In this document: one piece after another, positions 27,423 through 36,213 of the stretch
Layout of the letters: each line of letters begins with the position of its first letter
How positions within the stretch are numbered: the stretch's first letter is position 1
NCBI RefSeq assembly: GCF_013401995.1
Contig: NZ_JACBJI010000002.1
Coordinates: 1-64,000, forward strand
Reading direction: 5' to 3'
Source: Flavobacterium agri
Lineage (GTDB): Bacteria; Bacteroidota; Bacteroidia; Flavobacteriales; Flavobacteriaceae
Length of the DNA stretch: 64,000 nucleotides
Made by a program: the position numbers and the translations under genes
Notes under the pieces: model-generated
The model's input: the letters and a program-made list of their open reading frames with translations, nothing else
Database searches by the model: none
What the model was told of the DNA's origin: nothing

Positions 27423-30400
27423 ATGAGTACAGAGTTAAAAAATACTTTGTTCCGATTCGTCACCATGCGTGCACCGGAACTTTTAGAAAAAAAGGACATC
27501 GTAAAGTCATTTGTCGAACTTCCCGAAAATTTGTGGGCGCACAGCAGCTTCATTGCAGGTATTGGTAACACTATCGGAAGAGATCGCCGTGATCGCCTGA
27601 ATGAGCATGCCAGAGCCTTCCAAGGAATTGCCTCTCGTGAGAACCTTAAACAAAAAATTGCGGAAGAATGCGGACCACTTTATGACTTTGCAATTTGGCT
27701 TACCGTAAACCGCACCAAATTGAAGTTCGATGAAGTGGCAAAACAAATTGCGGCCCATCCATCGATGAAGGTGCTTTCGCAACAAGAAGGCTCTTTATAT
27801 GTACACCTTTGGGACAACCTTTTTTACCAAATCATCACGTCGAAATCACCTTATGTAAGAGACGGGATCCTGTCTGTGCTGACGGCCGACTTTTTTCTGA
27901 AGACGTTCGATCAAGTAGAAAGAACAGACAAAAGCATGCAAAAACTTGCGCAAGCACGTATCGTAATGCCGAAAGGACTTTTTGATCTTGCGTTGGTTTC
28001 TGGCGATCAGAAAGGTGTCAAGAAAACATCACATGAAGCGAAAGCCATTTTGGAAAGCGATTCGAAAAACATCATCCTGTCTTCGCAAATCGATGAAAAC
28101 ATCGCCCTTAGCAAATCCATCGAGCGTGTTCAGGCACTTTACGACAAATCGGAAGCTGGTCGTTATAAAAAAACCTACGACGCTTATAATGGCCAAGTTC
28201 AGCAAGCATATGCCCAGGCCGAAAAGGTCGAACGCGTGGTCACTGATCCTGTTACAGGAGCGACTTCTGTGGTAGTCGAATATGTCGGTTTGGTTTTGCC
28301 GACGTTCAGTTACACCCCGAATTCACAAATCGAATTCCTGGAAACGAGCGGAATCCTGTCTGAGAGCCAAATCCTGGAGCTTTCCGAAGTTTCCGACGAA
28401 AACGGATTCGAATCGCTCGACGACATCCAAAATTACCTGAAGCAGCAAGTGGATACCGCAACACAACAATTGTTCGCCCGCACACCGTTGCAGCAACGTC
28501 TTGCCACAACGGGCGGTGTGGTTCTCCCAACGGGATCGCAATCGCGAATTGGCGCCGCTAATGGTTCCCAAAATTTTACGATCACGGGATCAAGCCGTAA
28601 TGGATTGCATTCTCTTGCATTGTTGTTCGACAATGTCGCTCCGACAGTCATCAATGCACCTGCCAATACCTATTCGGTAATTTTCAACGGACAAACAACA
28701 CCGGTAATCGGCACTTCTTTCAACCAAAATCGTTTAGATGGGAAATTGCAGGTTACGATCTTCCTTGAAAAACTCAATGTTGCCGGAAAGGCATCATTCA
28801 CGCTCGAAGGAGACCTGATGCTCAGTGACAACTCTTTGCTACATTTCCAAGGAAGTGCTATCGTAAAGATCAAAGACATCATGTTCCTCAATTTCTGCAC
28901 CTCGAACGGTTCCGGAACTTATACTCGTGAATTGCTTTTGGACGAAGGCCAACATCCCGAAGAAGGTGATGAAAATGTTCCCGCAGCCGATTACATTCCG
29001 TCGGGTTTTGGAATCAAACGACTTGGAATCGCTGATTACCGCAAGGTAGAGCAAGAAGTGTGCTGCTACGTTCCGGGTGAAGTTTCCCATATCGAGAACG
29101 TCATGGCCCGCGAGTACAAAGAAAAGGCCACCCGAAGAATGCGCCGTACCGAAAACACCACGACCTCGTCTACCGAAAAGGAAACCGAAAAACTCACCGA
29201 TACCACCTCGACCGACCGTTTCGAAATGAACCAGGAAGTCGCCTCGGTAATTGCCGAAGACACTTCGATAGGCGCACATGCCTCGTTCAGTGCCGAATGG
29301 GATACCGGTACGAAATACGGGCTTCAAGCCGGTGCCGATTTTGCGAACAACACTTCATCCGAAGTCTCAGACAGCCAGGCCATCACACACGCCAAAGAAC
29401 TCACCGAAAGAGCTTTGGAGCGCGTGGTCACGAAAGTCAAGGAAGAACGCGTGAGCAAAATCATCGAGGAATTCGAGGAAAACAACAAACACGGTTTCGA
29501 CAACCGCAAAGGAGACAAGCACGTTTCGGGCGTGTTCCGTTGGGTCGATAAAGTGTACCGCAACCGCATCCTCAATTACGGAAAGCGTTTGATGTATGAA
29601 TTCATGATCCCTGAACCGGCTTTCTTCCACAACAAGGCGGTCGAGAATTCAGACAAGGACGGCGATCTTATCAAGCCGATCGATCCGCGCGAAGGTTCAG
29701 GAACGCTTAAACTTGAGCTCGGAGACAACTTCGAAAGCCGTTATAAATACTGGGCTCAAGCCTATAATGCCGAAGTGGCCGCTCCGCCAAAAGAAAAGTC
29801 TTTCTCGAAGGAATTCGGAACCGTCAACGACCGTGATGGCGTACACACGATGCACAAGAACGGCTATTCGTTCAAAGTCGACATCGAAGACGGATACGAA
29901 TGCACGAAATTTTCGGCAACCGGCGGTTTCGTCATGGAAGGCAGCGGATCTGACGCCCATACCTTCATGGTTGTCAACGTAGGTACTTTCACGCAGAAAT
30001 ACGATTTCAACAACACCTACAAAGGGGCAAGAGTAGAGGTTTCGAACTACCCGCTCACCAAGTATATCGGAACGGCGCTTCCGGTGTCGATCATGGTCAG
30101 CGATGCCGAACCCGTAACCTTGAACGTTACCGCATTCTGTGCGCCGACCGCTCAAACCAAAGAGCAATGGCAGATGGAAGCTTTCAATGCGATCATCGAC
30201 GCCTACCAGACAAAACTTGACCAATACAATGCCAAGTACGCAGAACTCATGGCCTTGCGCGATCAAAAAATCCGATTGAACCCGATGTTCTACAGACAAA
30301 TCGAGAACACCGTGTTGCGCAAGAACTGTATCGAATACATGGTAAGCCACGACGCGTTGGGCAAAACGCCTTTCGTTACCGGAACCTTGCTAAAAGATAT

Positions 30401-31049
30401 CCGCGCCACGTACGACGATGCCAAATTGGAAACCTATGCGGCTACCGTCAAGTTCTTCGAGCAGGCCTTTGAGTGGGATTTGATGAGCTATCATTTCTAC
30501 CCGTTCTATTGGTCGCAAAAGGACAAGTGGCAGGAGAAATACCTCGAGCAGAACGACGATCCTTTGTTCCGATCATTCCTGCAAAGCGGAATGGCGCGCG
30601 TGATCGTAACCGTTCGCCCGGGATTCGAAGAAGTCGTGAACTGGTATATGGCGACAGGCCAAATCTGGAACGGAGGTCAAGTCCCGACCATAGACGATCC
30701 GTTGTTCTTGTCTATTATAGAGGAAATTCGTCAGCCCGAAGGTGCTGTGGAAGGCGAATGGGAAACACGAGTTCCGACATCGCTTACCGTAATCCAGGCC
30801 GGAACCATCGGTCTCAACGTTGAAGGTCTGCCTTGTGACGACGACTGCAAAGATTACCGACAATTCGATTCGGACGGCCATCCGGTACTCGATTCGAACG
30901 GCGATCCGATTTCGACAAATCCGATTTCACAAAGCGACAATGTCTCTTTAGGCAATGTCGTAGAAGATCAGGAGGCGATACAGGAAAGTATCACAGCCAT
31001 ACAGGAAGATATCGAAGAAATCAAAGACGCTTTAAATATAGCAGAATAA
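27423..31049 (+). CDS. Large protein of unknown function (1208 residues), probable partner of the toxin genes
   Basis: I do not recognise a characterised family. There is no signal peptide or clear membrane segment. Residues 1-290 are helical. Residues about 290-540 are mixed, with a beta-rich, Asn/Ser/Thr-rich part. A signature-like block EVCCYVPGEVSHIENVMARE at about 545-565 leads into a highly charged Thr/Glu/Arg-rich stretch (565-600), then a long helix (645-690). A beta-sandwich-like part (about 830-920) and aromatic-rich helical parts follow. A short Asp/Cys segment LPCDDDCKD lies at about 1136, and the last 35 residues form a coiled coil. By size and context it may carry or assemble with the toxin downstream. 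This is inference; it could also be an independent pore-forming or structural protein. Confidence 0.85.
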   Translation: MSTELKNTLFRFVTMRAPELLEKKDIVKSFVELPENLWAHSSFIAGIGNTIGRDRRDRLNEHARAFQGIASRENLKQKIAEECGPLYDFAIWLTVNRTKLKFDEVAKQIAAHPSMKVLSQQEGSLYVHLWDNLFYQIITSKSPYVRDGILSVLTADFFLKTFDQVERTDKSMQKLAQARIVMPKGLFDLALVSGDQKGVKKTSHEAKAILESDSKNIILSSQIDENIALSKSIERVQALYDKSEAGRYKKTYDAYNGQVQQAYAQAEKVERVVTDPVTGATSVVVEYVGLVLPTFSYTPNSQIEFLETSGILSESQILELSEVSDENGFESLDDIQNYLKQQVDTATQQLFARTPLQQRLATTGGVVLPTGSQSRIGAANGSQNFTITGSSRNGLHSLALLFDNVAPTVINAPANTYSVIFNGQTTPVIGTSFNQNRLDGKLQVTIFLEKLNVAGKASFTLEGDLMLSDNSLLHFQGSAIVKIKDIMFLNFCTSNGSGTYTRELLLDEGQHPEEGDENVPAADYIPSGFGIKRLGIADYRKVEQEVCCYVPGEVSHIENVMAREYKEKATRRMRRTENTTTSSTEKETEKLTDTTSTDRFEMNQEVASVIAEDTSIGAHASFSAEWDTGTKYGLQAGADFANNTSSEVSDSQAITHAKELTERALERVVTKVKEERVSKIIEEFEENNKHGFDNRKGDKHVSGVFRWVDKVYRNRILNYGKRLMYEFMIPEPAFFHNKAVENSDKDGDLIKPIDPREGSGTLKLELGDNFESRYKYWAQAYNAEVAAPPKEKSFSKEFGTVNDRDGVHTMHKNGYSFKVDIEDGYECTKFSATGGFVMEGSGSDAHTFMVVNVGTFTQKYDFNNTYKGARVEVSNYPLTKYIGTALPVSIMVSDAEPVTLNVTAFCAPTAQTKEQWQMEAFNAIIDAYQTKLDQYNAKYAELMALRDQKIRLNPMFYRQIENTVLRKNCIEYMVSHDALGKTPFVTGTLLKDIRATYDDAKLETYAATVKFFEQAFEWDLMSYHFYPFYWSQKDKWQEKYLEQNDDPLFRSFLQSGMARVIVTVRPGFEEVVNWYMATGQIWNGGQVPTIDDPLFLSIIEEIRQPEGAVEGEWETRVPTSLTVIQAGTIGLNVEGLPCDDDCKDYRQFDSDGHPVLDSNGDPISTNPISQSDNVSLGNVVEDQEAIQESITAIQEDIEEIKDALNIAE

Positions 31050-31055
31050 CCACAG

Positions 31056-31084
31056 CGCGGAGGAGGCAACTTCTCCGCGTTTTT
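31056..31084 (+). terminator. Hairpin with GCAA tetraloop and T run between the large gene and the toxin gene
   Basis: CGCGGAGGAG and CTTCTCCGCG form a 10-bp stem (one G-U pair) closed by a GCAA tetraloop, followed by TTTTT. It lies 6 bp after the stop of the 1208-residue gene. Only 13 bp separate the T run from the toxin ATG, too little for a separate promoter, so the hairpin should reduce expression of the toxin and immunity genes compared with the large protein. Confidence 0.85.
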
Positions 31085-31097
31085 AAACTCTAATCTT

Positions 31098-33386
31098 ATG
31101 ACTTTCATAAACCAAAACAATGGGTTCGATTGGCAGTCCTCAAACGACGGCGCACTGTTCGAGAATTTGTTTCCAGACGACTCTTCTGCCGATCTTTTAG
31201 AGCCGTCCCATGAAGGTTCTCCCGGTGTTGCCGCCCTGTCACCGAACGAGCCCGATGTGGATCCCGATCCCGGAAAAATCGTGATTTACGTAGGCAGATA
31301 CGATTACAACGACATGGTTTCAGCATCCAAAGGTTATCTGAAAAGCCGTTTCGATGTCGATCCGATGGGCTGTCAACTGCACTACATTTCTGGCCGTAAA
31401 GACGCACTTTTTGTATGCCTTGGAAGTAAGCTTTTTTACTATCTGAAAGACAAGACATCGGCGGGCCTTAACGAAACCATCCGGATAATTCATGCTTTTT
31501 GCCGCAAAAACGATAAAACTTTCGCGTTTACGGCCGATGAGATTTTCAAGGCTTTCCAAAAAGAAATTCAAGACGGTACTTTCATATTGGCGAACGTTCC
31601 TCAAGAGCGGCGTCAAACCTATGCCCTACACGTCAATCAGTTGTACAACAATCTCGAAAAGCCGAACGACCCGAAAAGTCTTGAACTCGTAGCAAAAATC
31701 CTCGATCTTACGCAACAGATGAGCATCGAGGCCAGTGCGACCGTAAGCGCCATTGCCGAAGAGGCCAGCAACCCTTGGCGGAACAACTATCTGTATGCCG
31801 ACAACAGCCCGTTTTCACTCGATGACCTTCAGCGGTTATACAAACAGCTGAAGGCCTCGGATAATGCCACCGAAAAATTCAAGAACGGCGACTTCAAAAC
31901 GGCCGAGGAACTCGTGGATCACGTGAACCGCTTTTTTGCGGCAAAAAACAGCTCGATGCGTTTCCTGATACATTATCCGTTCCTGAAACTCAGTAAAAAG
32001 CAACGCGAAAAATTGATCCTGCTGTTCGTGGACGCCGACGAGCGGATTACATCCCGGGCTTCGATCAATTCCGATCTTTCGGACGGCGACATCGTTCTGG
32101 TATTGTTTTATTATTGCAATCAAGCCGAACGTTTGGCGATCATAAAATCTCTCGAGGCCGATGAGAAACTTTACCAATTACTGTCACTTTCTTATTTCGA
32201 TTGCTTCAATCAACTGGCGTATTTGATCGGAAATACTTTCATGGAAAGCATCGCCGACAAAGAAAGCCTCGTGAACACTTATATCGAGGAAGGCCACGGA
32301 TTGTATTTGAACACCAATTTGTTCGGAACGCACAACAAGGAAGGCTTTGACGACGAGAACAAAAAAATCACATTCGAGATCAAGACGAACCGTTTGCTTT
32401 CACTTTTGGACGAAACGAGCCCGATACGTGCGCTCATTGAAGAAGGTACGGATACCTTCCCGACTTCGCTCACGCCCGAACGGCAATACAAACCGCTTGA
32501 TTTGGTGGTCATCGTACCGGTCGCCGACTTTACGTTCGCAGAAAAAGATTTCGTAGCGGGCGAAACCTACCTGATGCCCGCATGTATGGCGTATTGCTTG
32601 TTCAAGGACGATACCAAAAACTCGTGGTTGACTACTTTGAACATCGCATTTCAAATAGCGCTTTGCTTTACCGGTGTTGGAGGCATCGTGTCGGCCGTAA
32701 GGGCAGGAAGCGTCGCGGCCGCAGTATTGGGCGTCACCGATATCGTGGTTGGTGTTGGAGGTGTTGTGGTGAATTCGGTGCCCGAAATCGAACGAAAGCA
32801 TCCCGAATTCGTGAAATACTACAACTACTTCACCTATATCTACACGGTTTTACGGCTTTCGGCCTCTGCTAAGAAAGCGTATGACAGCCGTAAAAAAGAA
32901 CTTGCGTCCGAAGCCGATTTGACACCCGAAGACATGGATTGGATGAACCGCAAAACAACCGTCGGCAATTTGGGCGGTAAATTATTGTCTGTGCAGCAGT
33001 TAAGGCGATTGCGCAAGATCTTGTCCGAACACGGTGTCGAACTCATCGTAGAAGGAGCCAAAACCAAGAAATTCAAGGATATGTGGTTCTACATGCGTTC
33101 GAAAGGATATCCGGGCGGTTTCAATGCCGTGACCAAACAGTTCTTTTTGCGGTCGGATGCCACCGAAATCGTTGCGTTTCACGAACTGGCGCATTTCAAC
33201 CATTGGAAAATGGCAAAAGAGAGATATTCCGATTTGACCGATCTCGCAAAAGAGACGTACGTGTGGGAACAAATCTTAAAAAATCGCCATCTTTGGACGA
33301 AAGAAGAATTGATTGACAGCTTGAATTACATCAACTCGTTCATGCTTTCAAATAATAAAAAACTAATAACGGTAAAAGGATTATGA
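31098..33386 (+). CDS. Polymorphic toxin with C-terminal zincin-like metallopeptidase domain
   Basis: A 762-residue protein without signal peptide. The first 55 residues are acidic, Pro/Ser/Asp-rich and probably disordered. A helical middle part (60-500) of unknown type follows, then a Gly/Ala/Val-rich hydrophobic stretch (about 510-570) like those placed before toxin domains. The C-terminal 120 residues resemble the zincin-like metallopeptidase toxin family: the lead helix LSVQQLRRLRKILSEHGVEL, the zinc motif HELAH at 695-699 and a downstream YVWEQI helix with the likely third ligand Glu. It overlaps the next gene by 4 bp. The toxin role comes from domain and gene context; the target is unknown. 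Confidence 0.85.
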   Translation: MTFINQNNGFDWQSSNDGALFENLFPDDSSADLLEPSHEGSPGVAALSPNEPDVDPDPGKIVIYVGRYDYNDMVSASKGYLKSRFDVDPMGCQLHYISGRKDALFVCLGSKLFYYLKDKTSAGLNETIRIIHAFCRKNDKTFAFTADEIFKAFQKEIQDGTFILANVPQERRQTYALHVNQLYNNLEKPNDPKSLELVAKILDLTQQMSIEASATVSAIAEEASNPWRNNYLYADNSPFSLDDLQRLYKQLKASDNATEKFKNGDFKTAEELVDHVNRFFAAKNSSMRFLIHYPFLKLSKKQREKLILLFVDADERITSRASINSDLSDGDIVLVLFYYCNQAERLAIIKSLEADEKLYQLLSLSYFDCFNQLAYLIGNTFMESIADKESLVNTYIEEGHGLYLNTNLFGTHNKEGFDDENKKITFEIKTNRLLSLLDETSPIRALIEEGTDTFPTSLTPERQYKPLDLVVIVPVADFTFAEKDFVAGETYLMPACMAYCLFKDDTKNSWLTTLNIAFQIALCFTGVGGIVSAVRAGSVAAAVLGVTDIVVGVGGVVVNSVPEIERKHPEFVKYYNYFTYIYTVLRLSASAKKAYDSRKKELASEADLTPEDMDWMNRKTTVGNLGGKLLSVQQLRRLRKILSEHGVELIVEGAKTKKFKDMWFYMRSKGYPGGFNAVTKQFFLRSDATEIVAFHELAHFNHWKMAKERYSDLTDLAKETYVWEQILKNRHLWTKEELIDSLNYINSFMLSNNKKLITVKGL

Positions 33387-33691
33387 AAAGAACTGAAGAA
33401 CAAGTGATTGCGCTTGCAAAAAAGATAATCACCGATCTCGACCCGAAGGCTCTCGATTTCGACAAGGTTGAGCAGGCCAAATTTATTCCCGACTACAAAC
33501 CGCTTCGCGGACAGGACAAAGACAAAATAACGCCTAGCTGGCTGGTTACCATCAGAAACGCTTTCGGACAGGTCGATTTTTTGGCGATTGCCGACGAATC
33601 CGGAGAGCCTTTGCACTACCAAAATTCGAATACGGCAGTTTTTGAAATCGAAAAACGAGAAGACGGCACTTATAAAAAATCGGCCGCTTGA
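33383..33691 (+). CDS. Probable immunity protein for the metallopeptidase toxin
   Basis: A small cytoplasmic protein (102 residues) with an N-terminal helix (EEQVIALAKKIITDLD) and a beta-sheet part (SWLVTIRNAFGQVDFLAIADES). I recognise no named immunity family. The ATG overlaps the toxin's TGA (ATGA), the tight coupling typical of toxin/immunity pairs, and a terminator ends the unit right after it. The role is inferred from position and size. Confidence 0.75.
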   Translation: MKRTEEQVIALAKKIITDLDPKALDFDKVEQAKFIPDYKPLRGQDKDKITPSWLVTIRNAFGQVDFLAIADESGEPLHYQNSNTAVFEIEKREDGTYKKSAA

Positions 33692-33712
33692 TCGACGCCG
33701 CTTAGTTTAAAG

Positions 33713-33741
33713 CCGCTCTTGAAAAGAAGAGCGGTTTTTTT
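33713..33741 (+). terminator. Intrinsic terminator after the immunity gene
   Basis: CCGCTCTT and AAGAGCGG form a perfect 8-bp stem with a 6-nt loop (33713-33734) followed by seven T. It separates the toxin/immunity unit from the patatin gene. Confidence 0.92.
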
Positions 33742-33767
33742 ATGTCAAAAAACGCTTGATTTGATTT

Positions 33768-33808
33768 GATTATTTTCTTGTATTATTTAGATTATTTTCT
33801 TATATTTG
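33768..33808 (+). promoter_or_regulatory. Promoter of the patatin gene with two copies of the candidate operator
   Basis: TTG at 33778-33780 and TATATTTG at 33801-33808 are 20 bp apart, the same geometry as at 27277. GATTATTTTCTTGTAT (33768-33783) and GATTATTTTCTTATAT (33790-33805) are direct repeats 22 bp apart, i.e. on the same helix face. The second matches the 27287 motif in 15 of 16 positions. It overlaps the -7 element and the first overlaps the -33 element. Confidence 0.75.
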
Positions 33809-33829
33809 AATACCAAATCTAAGGAAATC

Positions 33830-34867
33830 ATGAAAAAGAAAATACGCATCTTATCGCTCGACGGAGGCGGGATTCGCGGTATCATAACCTGCGTAATCCT
33901 AAAATACATAGAAGAACAAATTCAACGCTTCGATCATCCAGAAGCAAAATTAGGCGATTATTTCGACTTGGTTGCCGGAAGCAGCACAGGCGGTTTACTC
34001 GCCTCAATTTTACTGTTTCCAGGAAAAGAAGGCAAAGCTCGCTTTTCGGTTCAGGAAGCTTTGGATTTGTACGCGAAAAACGGTGAGACTATTTTCAACG
34101 TCTCGTTTTGGGAACACACACTCAACATTTTCGGATTGTTCAACGAAAAAATTTCCAAGCGCAATCTTGAAAAACGTCTCGACGAAGTTTTCGGAAACCT
34201 TGAATTGAAAGATTTTACAAAACCCTGTCTAATAACGTCTTACGACATTTTCGACCGCAAGGCGAAATTCTTTTCGAGTCACGAAGCCAACATTTCGCTC
34301 GAGAATTTTTTCGTAAAAGACGTTTGTCGCGCTACATCGGCCGCACCCACTTATTTCGAGCCTGCAAGAATCAAATCGCTTTACGGGCAGGAATTCACGC
34401 TGATTGACGGAGGTGTTTTTGCGAACAATCCGGCGTTATGTGCATATGCCGAAGCCAGAAAAATTCGGTTCTCAACGATTTTGGCAGATGAGGAAAAACC
34501 CGATTTTCCAAGTATTAACGACATGTTATTGGTCTCTATCGGCACAGGCGAAGTGCTCAAGCCGTATTCGTTCGAAAAATTTGAAAACGCCGGGAAAATC
34601 CGATGGATCGCACCACTGATCGACATTTTACTTTCCGCAAATGCCGAAACGGTAGACTATCACTTGCTCAAAATGTACGAATCGTTGGGCAAACGAAACC
34701 GCCAGAATTACTATCGATTGGTGCCTCAACTCGGGAAAGCATCTCCCGAAATGGACAACGTCAGCGCAAAAAACATTTACGAATTGATCCAGACCGGACT
34801 TGTGTTCGTCGACAAAAACCGAGAGACTTTAAGCGAGATAGCGCGCAAACTGATCAAGAATCAATAA
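33830..34867 (+). CDS. Patatin-like phospholipase
   Basis: A 345-residue cytoplasmic protein of the patatin family. It has the oxyanion loop GGGIRG near residue 13, the nucleophile elbow GSSTG (Ser52) and the catalytic Asp in LIDGGVFANN (about Asp193), so the Ser-Asp dyad is complete. Patatins hydrolyse acyl chains from phospholipids and are used as membrane-attacking effectors in several bacterial defence and toxin systems. The ATG at 33830 is chosen over a TTG at 33806 because the latter lies inside the promoter. It shares a candidate operator with the 1208-residue gene. No cyclic-nucleotide synthase lies nearby. Confidence 0.93.
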   Translation: MKKKIRILSLDGGGIRGIITCVILKYIEEQIQRFDHPEAKLGDYFDLVAGSSTGGLLASILLFPGKEGKARFSVQEALDLYAKNGETIFNVSFWEHTLNIFGLFNEKISKRNLEKRLDEVFGNLELKDFTKPCLITSYDIFDRKAKFFSSHEANISLENFFVKDVCRATSAAPTYFEPARIKSLYGQEFTLIDGGVFANNPALCAYAEARKIRFSTILADEEKPDFPSINDMLLVSIGTGEVLKPYSFEKFENAGKIRWIAPLIDILLSANAETVDYHLLKMYESLGKRNRQNYYRLVPQLGKASPEMDNVSAKNIYELIQTGLVFVDKNRETLSEIARKLIKNQ

Positions 34868-34883
34868 TTCCCGAACGTATTTC

Positions 34884-34891
34884 TATATTTG
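34884..34891 (+). promoter_or_regulatory. Promoter -7 element of the WG-repeat gene (TATATTTG)
   Basis: TATATTTG matches TAnnTTTG exactly, 18 bp before the ATG at 34910. No TTG lies 20 bp upstream. The GATTATWTTCTTATAT motif is absent here, so this gene need not share regulation with the patatin gene. Confidence 0.5.
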
Positions 34892-34909
34892 GCTCAACCA
34901 AAATAGAGT

Positions 34910-36151
34910 ATGCGCAATTTTATCCTTCTTTTTACGACACTGGCCGTTTCGTTTACGTCTTTCGCCCAGGAAAACCTCATCGAAGACGCCGTTCCGTATC
35001 GCAAAGGTGAAAAATGGGGTTACGCCGACCCAAAAACCGGAAAATTGTTAAGCGAGGTGATTTACGATAGCGTCGGAAGGACCGAGCATTGGAAACGCGC
35101 GGTCTTTTACCGCAACGAAAAAGCCGGCATACTGTTTTCATCGAATCCAGAAACGCCCGCTAAAGAGTTCGTTCCCGCAGAATACGACAATGCATATCGC
35201 CATTACAACGGTTATTTGTTATCCAAGAAAGGAGGCGGTGATTCCTACATCGACATGAAAGGCAAAATGTTAGCCGAGAACCAAAAAGACGTCCACGGCG
35301 AACATTCGCGCGAAGGCAACCAAATCGAGATCCTTGTCGTAGAAGGAAATGAACCGTTTTCGAGCGGCATCATCGATTTGCGATCGGGCGAATACATCAT
35401 CCCGAAACAGTACGACATCCAACACATCTCTTACGAAACCGTAAAGGAATACGATAAAAAACTGGGTAAGCTCGTGCAAAGTTTCCTGATCCGCGACAAA
35501 TCCAAAAAGTATTTCGCGCTCGACCTCTATTTCAAGCCGATACCCGTAGAATTCACGCCTACCGAGAAAAACACCAATCGCGGCCTTTACGGTTCGACGT
35601 CAGTCCACGCGAGTGTCGCCTACAAGGAAAATGCAAAATCGTTTTTGAGAAATTGTAGCGCCGATGCGGGAGAATTCAAATCGCCCGAAAAGAAAAAATA
35701 CACTTTTGACGGCTATTGTTTCGCGGATTTCAAGCGCATCGTAAACATCAAAACACATGAATTCGGGGTCGTCAAAACGGCAAACGGCCAACACAAAGTG
35801 CTCGTCGAACCCATTTATGACAATGTCTTCGTATGCGAAAGATGGAACGAACCCGCTCAATTCATCGTTATGAAAAACGGAAAATTCGGGCTTCGCAGCG
35901 AATCTGCAGAAATACTTCCTATCGTATACGACGAAATCTTGACCGGCGACCAAGCTGTCATGGCGCGAAAAGGGAAAACGACGCGTTTTCTGATGAATTA
36001 TTATAAAAATCCGGCGCAAGCCGATGTAGACGACGTAGCCGAAGCGATCGAAGCCAATCGCGATAACGGACTCGTAATCATTCTTATAACCAAAACCGAC
36101 GGTTCACATTTTTACATGGCAAGCAACGGCAAAGTATTCTACGAACCGTGA
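34910..36151 (+). CDS. Secreted WG-repeat-like protein
   Basis: A 413-residue protein with a signal peptide (1-19, ending SFAQ). It contains degenerate WG-type repeats: KGEKWGYADPKTGKLL near residue 32, then several units with the pattern Y-D-x-(V/I) after a short strand, such as EYDNAYRHYNGYLLSKKGG and PIVYDEILTGDQAVMARKG. Such repeats form beta-propeller-like or solenoid structures thought to bind partners; there is no enzyme motif. It ends at the hairpin 36179-36210. A link to the toxin genes before it is not shown. Confidence 0.8.
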   Translation: MRNFILLFTTLAVSFTSFAQENLIEDAVPYRKGEKWGYADPKTGKLLSEVIYDSVGRTEHWKRAVFYRNEKAGILFSSNPETPAKEFVPAEYDNAYRHYNGYLLSKKGGGDSYIDMKGKMLAENQKDVHGEHSREGNQIEILVVEGNEPFSSGIIDLRSGEYIIPKQYDIQHISYETVKEYDKKLGKLVQSFLIRDKSKKYFALDLYFKPIPVEFTPTEKNTNRGLYGSTSVHASVAYKENAKSFLRNCSADAGEFKSPEKKKYTFDGYCFADFKRIVNIKTHEFGVVKTANGQHKVLVEPIYDNVFVCERWNEPAQFIVMKNGKFGLRSESAEILPIVYDEILTGDQAVMARKGKTTRFLMNYYKNPAQADVDDVAEAIEANRDNGLVIILITKTDGSHFYMASNGKVFYEP

Positions 36152-36178
36152 TGAGGTTGGATTATTCTAAAAAGCTAA

Positions 36179-36213
36179 AAACCCTTCCAAGTCATATTCT
36201 GGAAGGGTTTCTT
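36179..36213 (+). terminator. Intrinsic terminator after the WG-repeat gene
   Basis: AAACCCTTCCA and TGGAAGGGTTT form a perfect 11-bp stem with a 10-nt loop, followed by CTTTTTC. It lies 28 bp behind the stop codon. Confidence 0.88.

Noticed and set aside
33830..34867. CBASS system with patatin effector
   Set aside because: No CD-NTase-like gene lies next to the patatin gene; the neighbours are an immunity-type gene and a WG-repeat gene.
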